This document shows, one piece after another, positions 18,901 through 26,426 of a DNA stretch of 47,100 bases. The notes under the pieces are model-generated. The model made no database searches, was not told the origin of the DNA, and was given only the letters and a program-made list of their open reading frames with translations. The stretch lies in assembly GCA_003597955.1 (NCBI GenBank), contig QZJU01000005.1, positions 1 to 47,100 of the forward strand. Direction: 5' to 3'. The position numbers and the translations under genes were made by a program. Origin of the DNA: Candidatus Parcubacteria bacterium. Its GTDB lineage: Bacteria > Patescibacteriota > Patescibacteriia > PEXW01. How positions within the stretch are numbered: position 1 is the first letter of the stretch; each line of letters starts with the position of its first letter.

Positions 18901-21900
18901 GATGTTGACCAAAGTCCTTTGGGTAGCAGTCCCGCCAATCCAGACGCGTCAGGCGCGCCTGCGGGCTGCACTGGTCAATCCGAACTTTGCGATAGCAACA
19001 TTCTGCTTAAGGTCAGCCGCGACCGGGTCTGCAGCAAGTGGCTGACCCCCATCAGCACAGTGGAAAGCACCAAGACCATTGGCCAGAAAGAAAATTTAAC
19101 TTTAGCCGTGGCCACTTGCGACAGCTTTAGTCCGGGCGGCCAGTGCAATCACTATGTGGACGAATTGCGGTGCTCGAATAACCCCAAGAAAATCTGCGTA
19201 GCCGACAGCGATTGCGGTACGGGCGCGACCTGCAAGCCTTTCCCCATCACGGGTAATACCCAGGCTTATTCGCGGGAAGATTTACGCAACAAAACCGGCT
19301 TGGTGGTTTCTGGCATGCAATGGTCAAGCACCCAGACTGTCAGGGGGAACTATCCGTTCGGGGTTGCTCCGCAAATCGGCGATGACGGTTTGCCAGTTGA
19401 TGATGAAGTGATCGCGGGAAATTTCAGCGGTGCTGCTGATTTGAACGAAGCCGGCTGGGAAGTTTCGCTCCAAGCGGCGAGTGAAGGCACCAAAGCGGAA
19501 TTAATAACCAGTGAAATATTGCAATCAGGCGTGAATGTGGCGCCGGTGATGATTGATCCTTATGTCAAAGTCACGCCTTCGCCCGGCGGTTCAGCGCCAG
19601 CGGCTTTAAGAACTAAAACCTCAACCCTGGCCGGCAAATTGAGCAAAGGCAGCAGTTATATGTTGACTTTCAAAGCGCGTTATCTTACCCAGCCCACGGT
19701 CACTGACCAGACTTTAACTGCAGGCATTGCTTCAGGCTTGGAAAATCTAAACACTTTAGCCAGCAGTTTCGTTCCGCAATACCACTGGTCTGGCAATATT
19801 CAACCCAGCACCAATTGGCAGCAATTCATTGTCGGGCCTTTGCGGTTGGATCCCACGGCTACAAACGAAGAGGGTAATACTTACAGTGGCACGCATGTCC
19901 CCTTCGACCCCGCCACCGGCTACATCGCCTTTGCAACCTCCAGCTCAAACCGAACGCAATTTGCGATTGATGAAGTTTCGCTCTTGCCAGCCTTGCAAGT
20001 GGATGACGCGGGCAATAAATACATTGCCCGGTCCTGCCGATCTTATCCTGAACCCAATGCTTTGACTTGCAGTTATCGCGATGACACAGGCAAAAAATTC
20101 GATGGCTGGCGGGGTTATTGTTTGGAAAAAGACCCGCGCAATCCCAAGGTGTGCTTAAGCTGGTATCCGGTGGATTTGCTGGCCGGGGAGCGGAACATTT
20201 TCGGCCGGGTGGAAGCTGCAGGCTATGCGGATAAAGCGCCATTGTTTATGTGCATTCGCGCCATGGGCAGCTATTCCACCGGGACCTTTGCTTCCCCTTA
20301 TGTTGATTGCGGAGGAACACCATCAGCACTCTGTGATCAAACTCGAGGATACCGCCGATCAATAGAGACATTTATGGGTCGAGGCGGCATAAGAATAAAC
20401 GGGTTGCCGGATAACACAAGCCTTCTTGAAAGCACTGGGGATTGTGCTGAAGTTTATGCAAACTGTAATTCCGATCCAAACAACCGACATGGTATATGCG
20501 CTTGTAGCTTTGAAGACTTTGGTGATCCCTCAGACCAAAATTTCTTAATTGATGAGTCGCCTGGTGATAATATAAATAATCCGGTCACTTATAGAGCAGT
20601 AAGCGCGGATCAACATTATGAATATCAAATTGAAAGAATCGATTGGATAATCCAGACTGGTTCGCATGAAAATGATGATTGGCAGAGGAACGATGGGTTT
20701 ACCATGGATGCTTCGAACCGTGTTGACAATGGCAATGGCACGGTAACTTGGTATAAGGACTATCATTTTCGTGAGATATCTCCGGACGCTGGACCAAATG
20801 GCTTAATTGTCAGGATAAATTTTGATACAAGTAACAGGATTGCCTCATTTAGTATAAATTTAGCCGACGGGACGGCCGGTCAAGGCGGCGCCTGGATTGC
20901 CGGCATTGTGTATTTGCGGGAACTTTGTGTCCAGGTCGCGCAGGTGGTGAATTCCGCAGGCGAAAACGCGGCTTGGTCGGAAAACCTGCAGTCATCGGCT
21001 TTTGCTCTGCCGAATTACAAATACAAGCTGACCCAGGATGACAAGCCGTATGGCAGCATTGCCCCACCTGAAGAGAATTTTGATAATCCACTGCTCTGGG
21101 ACGGCAATTCAGCCTTGCCAAATTACCAGCCTGTTCAGGTTAAGCAAAATACTTCTTTAGCCCGATCTGGATCGGCTTATATGTCAAATGCTGGTTCACC
21201 ACTTGGTCTTTATGGCAGGACTTGTATGGGTTTGCAGGGCTACACCTTGGAACAAGCCAGCGTGCCATACAATTGCAACAATGTCAGTGATATCACCCAA
21301 TGTATTCGTGCCGGCGGTTATTGTAATGGCGTGGGCCCGGCCAAAGTCTGCGTGGCTGGCCCTTTGGTAAACACAGCTTGTTTTTCGGACGCAGATTGCG
21401 GGGTAAACGGCAAATGTGATTACGGTTATAACCAATATTACTGTTCAGTGGTTTCCGGATCTGGGCATTCGTATGGTGACGCTTGCGCGCAAAACAGTGA
21501 CTGTGGCACTGGCGGAACGTGTACTTCAATCAATAACCCTAGCGGCGGCGTTTACGCCACCCGGACATCCGAAACTTATCCCGCACAGATAACCCGCGCT
21601 CTTGATCGGCTGCAAGTTTTATTCGCCAATGTCTACGGCATGTGGCAGTGGAATTCCACCACGAACGCCTACGAAGTTTTCCCGACCACGGATGCGTTTT
21701 ACAGCAACTATGTCACCAGCTGGCAAGCCCGCTACAACAATATGTCGAGGTGCGGCACAAACGGCACGGATCGCAGCTTGATTCAGACCAATCCCAACTT
21801 GGCATATTGCGGCAACACGCCCAGCGTTTCAAATGTGGCAATCGGGGCGCAGCCCGACGGCGATGTATTTATTACTTCAGGCGAATCCATCCAGTTGCGC

Positions 21901-22272
21901 TTTAATACTCAAGTGGACAGCCAGCAGCTGCCATTAAAGAACATTGCCATTGACTGGAATGGCGATTTCCAAAGCGACCAGCTTCTGCGCTGGGGCTTTG
22001 CCCCACGGACTGACCCCCAGGATCCACACTCGGTTTCTTACACTTACCGGTTTGGGCAGGGTTTTGCCAGCGGTCAGTGCTACGATGTCGACCAAGGCCC
22101 ATACGCGAATAATACCAATGTCCGCGGTCACGCATATTGTATTGCCAAACCTCAAATTCAAATCCAGGATAACTGGAGCTGGTGCAACGGCGGCCGTTGT
22201 CTTTCCTATCCGGTTAACGGCACAGCCGCTTATTGGCAGCCCTATAGCGGCAATGTCATTGTCATCCGCTAA
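12919..22272 (+). CDS. Giant cysteine-rich secreted/surface protein with CBM-like and dockerin-like domains
   Basis: 3117 residues. A basic N-terminus and hydrophobic segment (about 35-54, ending near ATQAQ) look like a long signal peptide or anchor. The rest is extracellular and rich in Cys. Several beta-sandwich modules resembling carbohydrate-binding modules start with N-SSFE/SDFENG/NSNFE and end with FFVDNVVLTE-type strands (about 859-1015, 1337-1470, 1762-1970, 2168-2350). A dockerin/EF-hand-like pair, DADGNGKLENADADYLNNYI and GDVNNDGSVSILDISALIAYL, is at about 1540-1600. At least five C-x-x-(D/N)-(A/S)-(D/E)-C-G mini-repeats are scattered (about 1136-2856). The C-terminus (about 2930-3117) has an Ig/PKD-like look. 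Placed just before the VirB6-like gene, it is likely a substrate or surface component of the machine, possibly an adhesin binding host glycans. No catalytic domain is recognised. Confidence 0.8.
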   Translation: MMPRLKPTNRKNLRKLMSLNSSRFKVQSQKRVKRSFWLGLLAPIIISTSVFLAFKPTATQAQWTVFDPSVWQQIFQQNTQQTTRWISDAAKKVWETIKKNAGDVAFKNALRVFLGKIAEDTATWIASSGKGQGPLFPDTANYFKDLGKAAAGDYLDTLSKETFGFSLCDPGAAKLQIDIALRVNLNPNWCQESCQKNYEDGTRNLQVTVGDANVNVKTTLATAKERVSLVQEAKTKGGSAYDSLLTNGICRTPWTVDQCLGFYQSAIASGDEKLLADLKLCNNLCSAQRRKASCTLDQIGQNLQSGVISVNGYSVTGEALQEAFEKGKLPEIFEPEGNPLGQFLVLSQERDTRAFEKEQSEKEIRTESFGIGPVRSLISGDIKTPADITRSAAQEGLSTQAAGSAFGVYTGSPIADAIGIFTNTLTSKLIERIFSPSKGIVDPKAKSLVFNPSNAGSTGGVQAAKERFASLAQINFSAGGPIDILNELSACPTDVANVSATALGAVSPNNCVLDQSFRQAIEGRLTVQEAIDRGLLSDQKVFGFDANGREPDFRNGYPYRSLKILRKYRIIPVGWELAAQYIRDFEHQNVSISNLVKQFDDPTSPYFRLLDPSWVLKAPETMCAKTGFSEEIISQEYTDTDGDERGNKNLNYNKRYCNGDSEKNIGKECGCTSGQDTDNPNKPCISKSDDPRVGCFNLHSDLNNPTNQNLIPDTESQKTCAFITPREQQVQRREVCVDEQSCILENDDGSCKQFGTCVEEKDTWRFNGQSCSNQYASCQTFANPAGQQVTYLQNTLQNSVCSGSNAGCQQYCTGYDFNTGKWTCNASLANTKRFDRDVGSCESTSDGCTQFIRQTTGTNLVKNSSFEQSRSINVAGNTEFSGWTTGNGTQTCGIQTFVSAAALSGSQAARIQDLPDCAPPSDDFLQTVNTGLPIANRSFTISFYAKSEGAACQPVTQLRAGGFLTPAPTITVTPDWQRFSYAYTWDAARTESAFDLFFQPSTECVYLLDNVQVEEGASLTDYKDYGTTNLVHLKKPPSEANYNLGCTGNLATDPPACKNYIAKCTQADVGCDLFTPVSGGMSVPAKPGTTCPADQVGCTSFREQSTEGGVLVNHPTRTGRYCQSQLRSPNFTFVSCSTDAECGGVAGDCQPLTSFIAKTGQTCQASEVGCEAFTNLDEVAAGGEGKAQFTKLQLCVLPNDAQLADYYSWVGSNETGYQLKQFRLKRSNVDAGPCTNLQVSGTANAACIDNNPNPQATCTAADLTTNPDCAEFYDAGGTVYYRLRSRIIEGTENCQPFRNAVDNNVYYADSQKSLSCSAQAVGCREYIGNSGNNTRTILTSDFENGTYAPWTFTGGAANPSTESINYGGHSLQVNGTPAQAQANIDGNLRQGASYAVTFWAKSQAGDINLEGILNSFGGQQSFGTVAIKADWNQFTLGPLQFTQGVDGTNERLILRAAAAGFFVDNVVLTELTDSVYRVKASQTACGGFEGCQAYRNRSGSIQNLSDFARLCKSEKVGCEALINTQNSTNAFAETITLPNLRGDADGNGKLENADADYLNNYIYKNGPPPRPLESGDVNNDGSVSILDISALIAYLTRGTSLPSAPYSGDTIITPADSVEYWVNDPEKACQAEAKGCRAFGRESFGTKFELLIAESVYLKDNPDDYGKILCGQQALFCDEFTKPDGSKAYFKNPGGRNCTYQEGTSTQTAGWYITGTQEVCPTWNLNNIPPTVPYGGYAGLCPADQSGCGNFLDPVGTGQSLAANSNFEITNDLAGGVEPKSWTDNYCSNNTQRTCQVNSECGGAGIGCVGGGGLLIYNSASGEVYTSLVGTGNLRQTITLSADTYYVLSAEIKSGYDPALNITTDESAILKLENCRTAQDSLTRVYSPDNSMIYAVDGASLVIRPDRLSRDDYKRFSGRFYSGNAVTCNLAFGSENLAGPTGSLAHWFKNVEVKPTTNSSIIRQSVDSTSCNGQVGDKLGCRLFNDMSNPSLAYDVDQSPLGSSPANPDASGAPAGCTGQSELCDSNILLKVSRDRVCSKWLTPISTVESTKTIGQKENLTLAVATCDSFSPGGQCNHYVDELRCSNNPKKICVADSDCGTGATCKPFPITGNTQAYSREDLRNKTGLVVSGMQWSSTQTVRGNYPFGVAPQIGDDGLPVDDEVIAGNFSGAADLNEAGWEVSLQAASEGTKAELITSEILQSGVNVAPVMIDPYVKVTPSPGGSAPAALRTKTSTLAGKLSKGSSYMLTFKARYLTQPTVTDQTLTAGIASGLENLNTLASSFVPQYHWSGNIQPSTNWQQFIVGPLRLDPTATNEEGNTYSGTHVPFDPATGYIAFATSSSNRTQFAIDEVSLLPALQVDDAGNKYIARSCRSYPEPNALTCSYRDDTGKKFDGWRGYCLEKDPRNPKVCLSWYPVDLLAGERNIFGRVEAAGYADKAPLFMCIRAMGSYSTGTFASPYVDCGGTPSALCDQTRGYRRSIETFMGRGGIRINGLPDNTSLLESTGDCAEVYANCNSDPNNRHGICACSFEDFGDPSDQNFLIDESPGDNINNPVTYRAVSADQHYEYQIERIDWIIQTGSHENDDWQRNDGFTMDASNRVDNGNGTVTWYKDYHFREISPDAGPNGLIVRINFDTSNRIASFSINLADGTAGQGGAWIAGIVYLRELCVQVAQVVNSAGENAAWSENLQSSAFALPNYKYKLTQDDKPYGSIAPPEENFDNPLLWDGNSALPNYQPVQVKQNTSLARSGSAYMSNAGSPLGLYGRTCMGLQGYTLEQASVPYNCNNVSDITQCIRAGGYCNGVGPAKVCVAGPLVNTACFSDADCGVNGKCDYGYNQYYCSVVSGSGHSYGDACAQNSDCGTGGTCTSINNPSGGVYATRTSETYPAQITRALDRLQVLFANVYGMWQWNSTTNAYEVFPTTDAFYSNYVTSWQARYNNMSRCGTNGTDRSLIQTNPNLAYCGNTPSVSNVAIGAQPDGDVFITSGESIQLRFNTQVDSQQLPLKNIAIDWNGDFQSDQLLRWGFAPRTDPQDPHSVSYTYRFGQGFASGQCYDVDQGPYANNTNVRGHAYCIAKPQIQIQDNWSWCNGGRCLSYPVNGTAAYWQPYSGNVIVIR

Positions 22273-22282
22273 ACTTTTTTAA

Positions 22283-25200
22283 ATGAAGAGTTTCCGAGAA
22301 ATCTGGCTATGGCTCAAAAAACATCCTGCCCGAGGCGGGCTGCTTGGGTTGTCCATAAGTTTGCCAATTATTTTCCTTTTAACACCTTTGCCGGCCCGGG
22401 CCGATCTGGATGACGCCATTATCACGATTTTGAGCTGGATCTTTAGCTTTTTTGTTTTTATCCTGGGCAACCTGCTGGTGAAGTTCATCGACCTTTTGGT
22501 TTGGGTGGCGCAGTACAATGACTTTATTGACGCCGAAGCCGTGAAAGTCGGCTGGACAGTGGTGCGCGACATGGCCAATATGTTTTTCATTGTGGCTTTG
22601 CTGCTCACTTCTTTCGGCACCGTCTTTCGCTTCCAGGAATACCGCTACAACCGAATGCTCTCCAAGCTGATTATCATGGCGATTTTGATTAATTTTTCCA
22701 AAACCATCGCCGGATTCTTCATTGATGTTTCGCAGGTGATAATGCTGACATTCGTCAACGCTTTCAAGGATTTGGCCGCGGGAAATTTAACCTCGGCCTT
22801 TGGCGTGGACAAAATTGTGCAGTTTTCACAGACAGCCTCTGCCCAGGGCGGCGACATTAACACTTGGTCAATTGCCGGCGCCATGTTCGCGGCCGTGATA
22901 ATGCTGTTCGTGGCCACGGTGGTGGTGGCGATCTTCGTGCTGTATTTGGTGCAAAGAATAATTATGCTCTGGATTTATGTCATTCTTTCGCCCGCGGCCT
23001 ACATGCTCTCGGTTTTCCCTGGCAACCTGGGTTCGTTTTGGGGCACGTGGTGGCGTGATTTCACCCAGTATGTGGTGCGCGGGCCCGTGATCGCGTTTTT
23101 CCTTTGGCTGGCGTTAACCATCGTGTCTTTGTCCCAAGCCGTCACCAGCGGGAGCATTTTGGGTTCCACCCCAGCCGAATCCCAAGTCGGCCAGCTTGGC
23201 GGAGCGCCTTCCGGCCAACAAGATTTGTCCGCTTTTGCTTCTGAAGCCACGACCAGCGCGAATGTTTTGAATTACCTTGTCGCCGTGGGTTTGCTGGTCG
23301 CCGGCTTGATGCAGGCAGCCAAAGCCGGCAGCGCAGCCGGCGGAGCGGCCAACCGAATGATGGGCAACTTCCAAAGATGGGGCGGCGCCATGGTGGGCGC
23401 GCCAGTGGCGGCCGGTTTGTTTCTGCCCAAGAAAATTACGCGGGAACTGGGCGGCGGCATGGTCAAGCGCGCGGCTTATACCATGGCGGATATGGGCCTG
23501 GCCGTGGGTTCAAAAATTCCGCTTCTGAAAGGCTACATGGGTAAACAGCGAGGTAAGCTAAGGGAACTGCGACATACCAAAGATCAAACTGCTTTGGAAA
23601 ACACAGATTTCAATTCCTTGATGGCCATGCAGGGCTTTACGCCTACTGAGGCGGGTCGGGCCAACAAAGGCGGAGCTTCTGGTTTGATTATTACCAAGCA
23701 TGGCAAAAAGTACGCCAAGCTTTCCATGAAAGACAAAATGAAGGTCTGGAAAAATTTTGCCCAGGATAAGGGCTTCAAACTGCATTACGATGAACAAACC
23801 GGCAATATTTCAGAAGAGTACCAAAGCGCTCGTGGCCGAAGCTTGTTTAATGAAGCCGTATCAAAAAACCCTGCGCTTTGGTCGGTTATGATCAATGACC
23901 TTAAGCAGCAGGAGGGCAAGGCAAATCCAGAGGATTTTTCTGCCGCAGGCAAAGCGAAATATGATCGGATTTTGAAGAAAGCCCGCCAGCAGGCCGACAA
24001 AATGACCAACCAAGGAATCAATGAGATGTCAACTGATTTCTTAACTGAAAAACCAGGTGAACCAGACTCAGCCCAAAGGGCTCGTTATAACGAAGACTTG
24101 GATGTTCGAAAAGCTTTTGTCGAGGGTATGGCCAGGCGCTTGTCAAATGAAAAATACCAGGACACCTATGATAAAAATGTTATTCGCGATCAGCGCTTGG
24201 ATATTATGGAAGCATACGAGAATCTTCAAGAGTCTGGTGATTGGGATTATCCTATCGAGCTTTACAGATCTCCGGATCTTGCAAAAGAAAGCAAAAAAGA
24301 GGGGGTTATACACGAAGGCCTCGACGCGGAATATCAAAGAGACATTGACAAAAAACGCCAGCAAAGAACCGCTGAACGCGTGGCTGCTTACAAACAGCGG
24401 GGCTTGAATTTTCACGAATCCGGGGAATACCTTAATGCGCCCAAGGGCTTTTATTATGATTTGGATAACTACACTTTAAATGAGCGCCAGCGCCAGCGCG
24501 TGGAAGCCAGGGCCAAAGCCAAAGAAAGCGGCGAAGCGGATTATCTAAGCGGTTTAAAAACTTTTTCCACCGGCGCGAGCAATATGCTGGCGGCTGACAG
24601 GGAATTGCTGGAAAAAGCCGGCGTGAGGTTGTCTGCCGGCGGTCATGTGACCAATAAGCAAGCGCTGGCCAGATTGGCCGGGCTGATGAGCGAAAAATTG
24701 GCCACAGATATTAAGAATGTGGAAGATCAGATAACCAACATTGATCAAGAAGAAGCAGAATTACGGAAGCCAACTGGCATGATTGACGCATCGGGCCGAC
24801 CCTTAACCAGGGCTGATCAAGATCCGGAAAAAATTAGAAACATTGAAGCTCAGCGGAATGCCTTGCAAACCCAGAAAGACATATTTACCCAAACCCAAAA
24901 GCGCTTGCAATCCGAAAAAGGCCTTTCCGACATTCAGTTCATTAATAAAGACAGCTATGTGGGCAACCGTTGGAACCTGATTGCCGAAGAAGCCACACAC
25001 AAAAAACTTGACCAAATCGATCCTGACCGCAGTTTCAGAAACAGCTTGATGGAAAATATGTCCGCGCAGGAATTGCAGGGCATTGCGCAATATATGCGCA
25101 AAAAGACGGGCGATCAGAGCTTGAACACGGAAAGGGCTTTTGAAGAATACTTAACTAAAGGCTTGGTGAATATCCGGGGCGAGAAATACGCAGACAAAGC

Positions 25201-26257
25201 GCCAGACGCGGTTAAATTAAAAGAAGGCCTGGCCCTGGCGGTTAAGCGTCAAGCCGAAGCCAAAGGCGTGAAATTGAATTTGCAAGATTTGGAGCCGGAA
25301 GAAATTGAAGCGCCAGCCAAAGTCGGCGTGGTTACTTCAGTTGCCGGAGCGGTTGGCAGGAAAGTGGCCGAGCCATACCAAGCTGTTAAAGCCGGCAAAC
25401 AGTTGGAGGAACTAAGCCGCGGCGACAGAATTGCGCAAACCCGAAAAGCCCAAGTTAGCGAAGCGCAAGCCCAAGTCAAGTCGGCGCAGGAAAAATTGAC
25501 CTATGAGAAAGGCGTATTGTCAGAATTGCAAAAAGCCGCCAAGCCGGAAATTGAAAAATTAAATTCGGAATTTGAAAGGTTGGAACAGGTTAGAAAAACT
25601 ACGATTGACCCGGATTTAGCCGCGGAAACCGCCAAACAGATGAATGCCATTAGAGGGCAGATTTTGGAAAAACAGGCCCCAATAAACGCGCAAAAATCCA
25701 GGGTTGACCAAAGCCAGCAAGCTTTGGAAGCTCAAAAATCCCAATTAGGCGAGAAAGTTGAAGAAAGTTTGCGCCAAGAGAAGTCACAAGAAGCCCTGCG
25801 AGGCAATATACCGGCCAGGCCCGCGCCGCCAACCCGCGCGAGTGTTGCCCAGCCATCGGCTGCGAAGATTCAAACTGAAGCGCCAGTCCCGTCACCAGAG
25901 CAAACCGCCGAACAGGTGGTAAACATCACCAACAACATCCGTCAGGAAATGAAAAACATCCTGCCGTCAACGCCGGAAGCGTTCCGTGATATAATCAAAT
26001 TAGGCTCCGCTTCGCTTGACAGCGCTTTGAGGAACAGTTTGGTTATGCGCTCGCTGATGAACAATTTGCGTAACGGTTTCAATGAAGTCGCGCAGACTAA
26101 GAAACTTTCGAGCTTAGCCCAAACTGAAATTAATAAACGCATTGGTAATTTACAGAAGCATGTCGATAACAACGACGGCGAAAGCTTTAAAGATGAATTT
26201 AGCTCCTTGCAAAGAATGATTGGCTCCAGTTCCGAAGGCGCGGGAGAAGGGGAATAA
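22283..26257 (+). CDS. VirB6/TrbL-like polytopic T4SS channel protein with long cytoplasmic tail
   Basis: 1324 residues. The N-terminal ~350 residues hold a signal-like segment ending at ARAD and about six to seven membrane segments (for example around 46-70, 92-115, 126-150, 195-245, 270-290, 325-345). The pattern RDMANMFFIVALLLTSFGT and the LVQRIIMLWIYVILSPAAYMLSVFPG segment match the VirB6/TrbL-like proteins of CPR T4SS clusters. From about residue 360 on it is charged and helical, with coiled-coil stretches (about 830-880, 1055-1190) and Ala/Pro linkers, which is unusual for the short classical VirB6. It likely forms the inner-membrane pore, with the tail docking the ATPase or substrates. 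It starts 10 bases after the giant gene and is followed by a repeat cluster. Confidence 0.82.
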   Translation: MKSFREIWLWLKKHPARGGLLGLSISLPIIFLLTPLPARADLDDAIITILSWIFSFFVFILGNLLVKFIDLLVWVAQYNDFIDAEAVKVGWTVVRDMANMFFIVALLLTSFGTVFRFQEYRYNRMLSKLIIMAILINFSKTIAGFFIDVSQVIMLTFVNAFKDLAAGNLTSAFGVDKIVQFSQTASAQGGDINTWSIAGAMFAAVIMLFVATVVVAIFVLYLVQRIIMLWIYVILSPAAYMLSVFPGNLGSFWGTWWRDFTQYVVRGPVIAFFLWLALTIVSLSQAVTSGSILGSTPAESQVGQLGGAPSGQQDLSAFASEATTSANVLNYLVAVGLLVAGLMQAAKAGSAAGGAANRMMGNFQRWGGAMVGAPVAAGLFLPKKITRELGGGMVKRAAYTMADMGLAVGSKIPLLKGYMGKQRGKLRELRHTKDQTALENTDFNSLMAMQGFTPTEAGRANKGGASGLIITKHGKKYAKLSMKDKMKVWKNFAQDKGFKLHYDEQTGNISEEYQSARGRSLFNEAVSKNPALWSVMINDLKQQEGKANPEDFSAAGKAKYDRILKKARQQADKMTNQGINEMSTDFLTEKPGEPDSAQRARYNEDLDVRKAFVEGMARRLSNEKYQDTYDKNVIRDQRLDIMEAYENLQESGDWDYPIELYRSPDLAKESKKEGVIHEGLDAEYQRDIDKKRQQRTAERVAAYKQRGLNFHESGEYLNAPKGFYYDLDNYTLNERQRQRVEARAKAKESGEADYLSGLKTFSTGASNMLAADRELLEKAGVRLSAGGHVTNKQALARLAGLMSEKLATDIKNVEDQITNIDQEEAELRKPTGMIDASGRPLTRADQDPEKIRNIEAQRNALQTQKDIFTQTQKRLQSEKGLSDIQFINKDSYVGNRWNLIAEEATHKKLDQIDPDRSFRNSLMENMSAQELQGIAQYMRKKTGDQSLNTERAFEEYLTKGLVNIRGEKYADKAPDAVKLKEGLALAVKRQAEAKGVKLNLQDLEPEEIEAPAKVGVVTSVAGAVGRKVAEPYQAVKAGKQLEELSRGDRIAQTRKAQVSEAQAQVKSAQEKLTYEKGVLSELQKAAKPEIEKLNSEFERLEQVRKTTIDPDLAAETAKQMNAIRGQILEKQAPINAQKSRVDQSQQALEAQKSQLGEKVEESLRQEKSQEALRGNIPARPAPPTRASVAQPSAAKIQTEAPVPSPEQTAEQVVNITNNIRQEMKNILPSTPEAFRDIIKLGSASLDSALRNSLVMRSLMNNLRNGFNEVAQTKKLSSLAQTEINKRIGNLQKHVDNNDGESFKDEFSSLQRMIGSSSEGAGEGE

Positions 26258-26267
26258 CTTTATTTCC

Positions 26268-26418
26268 GTCATTGCGAGTCCCTGCCCTTAGGCAGTAACG
26301 AAGCAATCCTTAAACAATTTGTCATTTCGAGCGGAGCGCAAGCGTAGTCGAGAAATCTCCTTAAAAGATTAGATTCCTCCGCTCATCCCGCTTTTGCGGG
26401 ATTCGGTCGGAATGACAA
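26268..26418. repeat. Cluster of short interspersed palindromic repeats within the operon
   Basis: Three blocks lie between the VirB6-like gene and the next gene. They are GTCATTGCGAG...CGAAGCAATCC (26269-26309), GTCATTTCGAGCGGAGCG...GAGAAATCTCC (26321-26360) and a palindrome with ATCCCGCTTTTGCGGGAT ending in GGAATGACAAT (to 26418). The unit from TTTGTCATT (26318) to AATGACAAT has inverted ends like the leuS insert. This is the largest gap in the operon. Confidence 0.75.
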
Positions 26419-26426
26419 TAAAAAAA

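Noticed and set aside
12919-22272. Possible assembly fusion of several genes into one very long ORF
   Set aside because: The frame is open across over 9 kb with consistent Cys-rich repeats and one signal segment, so a single protein is the simplest reading.
26268-26418. CRISPR array
   Set aside because: The repeats are unlike each other in length and lack regular spacers; they fit short interspersed palindromes.
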